DNA of 64,000 bases from Thermanaerothrix daxensis (GTDB taxonomy: Bacteria > Chloroflexota > Anaerolineae > Anaerolineales > Anaerolineaceae), in assembly GCF_001306145.1 (NCBI RefSeq), contig NZ_LGKO01000004.1, forward strand, positions 62,001 to 126,000. The letters run 5' to 3'. A program made the position numbers and the translations under genes. The notes below the pieces were generated by a model, which was not told the origin of the DNA, did no database searches, and was given only the letters and a program-made list of their open reading frames with translations. Shown here one piece after another: positions 62,681-64,000 of the stretch (position 1 is the stretch's first letter; every line of letters starts with the position of its first letter).

Positions 62681-64000
62681 TCATAAGGTAGAGGTTGAGT
62701 GGGAAGGTGAATGTCGCAAATGAGCAGGCAGGATACCCTCAATGGTTCGGTATTTGGCTACCGTCCGACGCGCTACCTTGAACCCCTGCTGGCGCAGGTG
62801 TTCAGCAATCTCAGCATCACTCAGCGGATGGGATTCACTGGCGATGATCTCGCGCAAGGCGCTTCGCACATTGCCATGCCGATCAAAGAACGAAGCCAGC
62901 GGCACAATGCGCTTATTTGGAAGTTGCACATTTTTCTGGGCCACCGCCCTGGAAATGGTAGATTCGTGCAGGTCCAGTTCGCGCGCAATTTGATGACGGG
63001 TAATGGGCCGTAGATAGCGCTCACCTTTCAGAATGTAATCGCGTTGCAACTCAACCACGCGGCGCATCAGGCGCAGTAAAGTGTGGTTGCGTTGCTGGAG
63101 GCACTTGATAAAAAGCGCCGCCCGGTCCAGATCGCTGCGCAGTTCCTCGCGTGCCTCACCCTCGGCCAGTTGGAGCCCCTGGCGAAAGGCCGGGTTGATG
63201 CGCAAAACACCTCTCAACGGCAGGATGATCTCCACCACCAGCGGCCCATTGGGATCATCGTTGAGGTGCGAGATGATAATATCAGGGTAGGTCAAAGTGC
63301 GCTGAGCCACAGCGGCTGGTGAGCGTACATCTCCCCAATGCCCCCGCGCGGGGAAGGGGTTCAGATTATCGCTGATAAACTGCGCCGCCTCTTTAACTGC
63401 ACGCAATGGAATGCCTAGGCGCCGCGCCAGATCCGCATAATGGCGCTTACCCAGGTCATCCAACCCCTCCCGTATCAAAAGGTCCACCACCGCGGGCACC
63501 TCTTGAGTTTCTTTCAACACCTCCAGTTGCACCAGCATGGCCTCCTGAGGGGTGCAGGAGCCCACCCCCAGCGGTTCGGCGTGTTGAATAGCCCGGCGAA
63601 TGCGTTCCACCCGCGAGGCCGGTATGTGAAAATAATCTGCCACCTCGGCCACATCCACCCTAAGCAGCCCATCTTCATCCAGATGCATGACCAGATGCGC
63701 TGCAATGAGCTGGTCGTCGTGCCCCAACTCGAAAGCCACCTGGCGCAGGACGTAAGTGGGCAGATCCAGCGGATCGGAGAAGAGCCGCTCTTCCGGGAGG
63801 CCCTCCTCGGTTTCCTCGCCGCTTTCCCCCGAGGAGGTGGGGAAAAAATCTTCGCGCGGGGAGATAAACACCACCACCTCATCCTGGGCATCGCTCCGCG
63901 GCTTGCTGCACACGGGACAGACGCTTTCGCCAGCTCTCAGCAGACGCTGACACATTGGACAACGCCGTTCCTCGACCAATTCAAGAGCGGGGTTGGCCAG
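62681..64000 (-). CDS. rpoN: RNA polymerase sigma-54 factor RpoN, 5' end cut by the window edge
   Basis: The frame runs to the window edge with LANPALELVEERR, which resembles the end of RpoN Region I, so the true start is upstream. The TTG at 63979 is an internal Leu codon. The core-binding and DNA-binding domains are complete: LPTYVLRQVAFELGHD, FPARGHWGD, PITRHQIARELDLHESTISRAV and the RpoN box KVARRTVAKYRTIEG. Right after Region I there is an insert with CPMCQRLLRAGESVCPVC (CxxC-x10-CxxC), a probable zinc ribbon not found in standard RpoN. It lies ahead of the kinase-activator pair and the sigma-54 promoter. Confidence 0.9.
   Translation of the reverse strand: MANPALELVEERRCPMCQRLLRAGESVCPVCSKPRSDAQDEVVVFISPREDFFPTSSGESGEETEEGLPEERLFSDPLDLPTYVLRQVAFELGHDDQLIAAHLVMHLDEDGLLRVDVAEVADYFHIPASRVERIRRAIQHAEPLGVGSCTPQEAMLVQLEVLKETQEVPAVVDLLIREGLDDLGKRHYADLARRLGIPLRAVKEAAQFISDNLNPFPARGHWGDVRSPAAVAQRTLTYPDIIISHLNDDPNGPLVVEIILPLRGVLRINPAFRQGLQLAEGEAREELRSDLDRAALFIKCLQQRNHTLLRLMRRVVELQRDYILKGERYLRPITRHQIARELDLHESTISRAVAQKNVQLPNKRIVPLASFFDRHGNVRSALREIIASESHPLSDAEIAEHLRQQGFKVARRTVAKYRTIEGILPAHLRHSPSHSTSTL

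Overview
The window looks like a chromosomal segment of an Anaerolineae-like member of the Chloroflexota. This is inferred from gene content: a complete cofC/cofD/cofE/F420-reductase set, several molybdenum hydroxylases, a glucosylglycerate osmolyte cluster, DUF1385 and DUF192 proteins, and a LysM-M23 protein. There is no rRNA or tRNA gene to confirm it. No tRNA, insertion sequence, prophage or multi-repeat CRISPR array was recognised.

Layout. Positions 1-1184 (+) end a small operon: a methyltransferase, a CPLC-motif protein and a DUF2007 protein. Positions 1181-19082 (-) hold about sixteen tightly packed genes that read as one 18-kb operon. In transcription order these are ssnA, F420 reductase, cofE, cofD, cofC, an LLM-type F420/flavin oxidoreductase, two molybdenum-hydroxylase sets with reciprocal subunit fusions, xdhC, and the selenium-dependent hydroxylase maturation genes yqeB, yqeC-mocA and mocA, ending with a class IV aminotransferase. 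A candidate structured RNA leader (about 19218-19308) precedes it. Positions 19408-27203 (+) carry housekeeping genes: dipeptidase, DUF1385, comEA-like, yqeY, pgpH, ybeY, dgkA and an AP-endonuclease-like protein. YjbQ lies on the opposite strand.

Positions 27270-33478 (-) are accessory. They hold a NarL-type regulator, an orphan type I-C-like CRISPR repeat, an McrBC restriction system whose mcrC is frameshifted in a G7 tract, and a two-gene unit of unknown function. Positions 33556-43817 hold cell-envelope and housekeeping genes: LysM-M23, DUF192, response regulator, lhgO, M1 peptidase lipoprotein, rplY, and a nifS/mnmA/trmI/nudix operon. Positions 43967-51111 (+) form a five-gene glucosylglycerate cluster: GT4, a USP-GpgS fusion, a phosphatase, a GH13_18 phosphorylase and a GH63-like hydrolase.

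Positions 51121-64000 (-) hold what I think is the most interesting unit. The regulatory genes are rpoN (cut by the window edge), a PAS/GAF histidine kinase and an NtrC-type activator that lacks its DNA-binding domain. They are followed directly by a consensus sigma-54 promoter (59525-59541). That promoter reads into a small two-TM membrane protein, a 1787-residue TPR protein, and a TPR protein ending in a gingipain/caspase-fold (C25-like) protease with a visible His-Cys dyad. Regulator, promoter and putative effector are therefore adjacent, which suggests a self-contained signal-triggered protease module.
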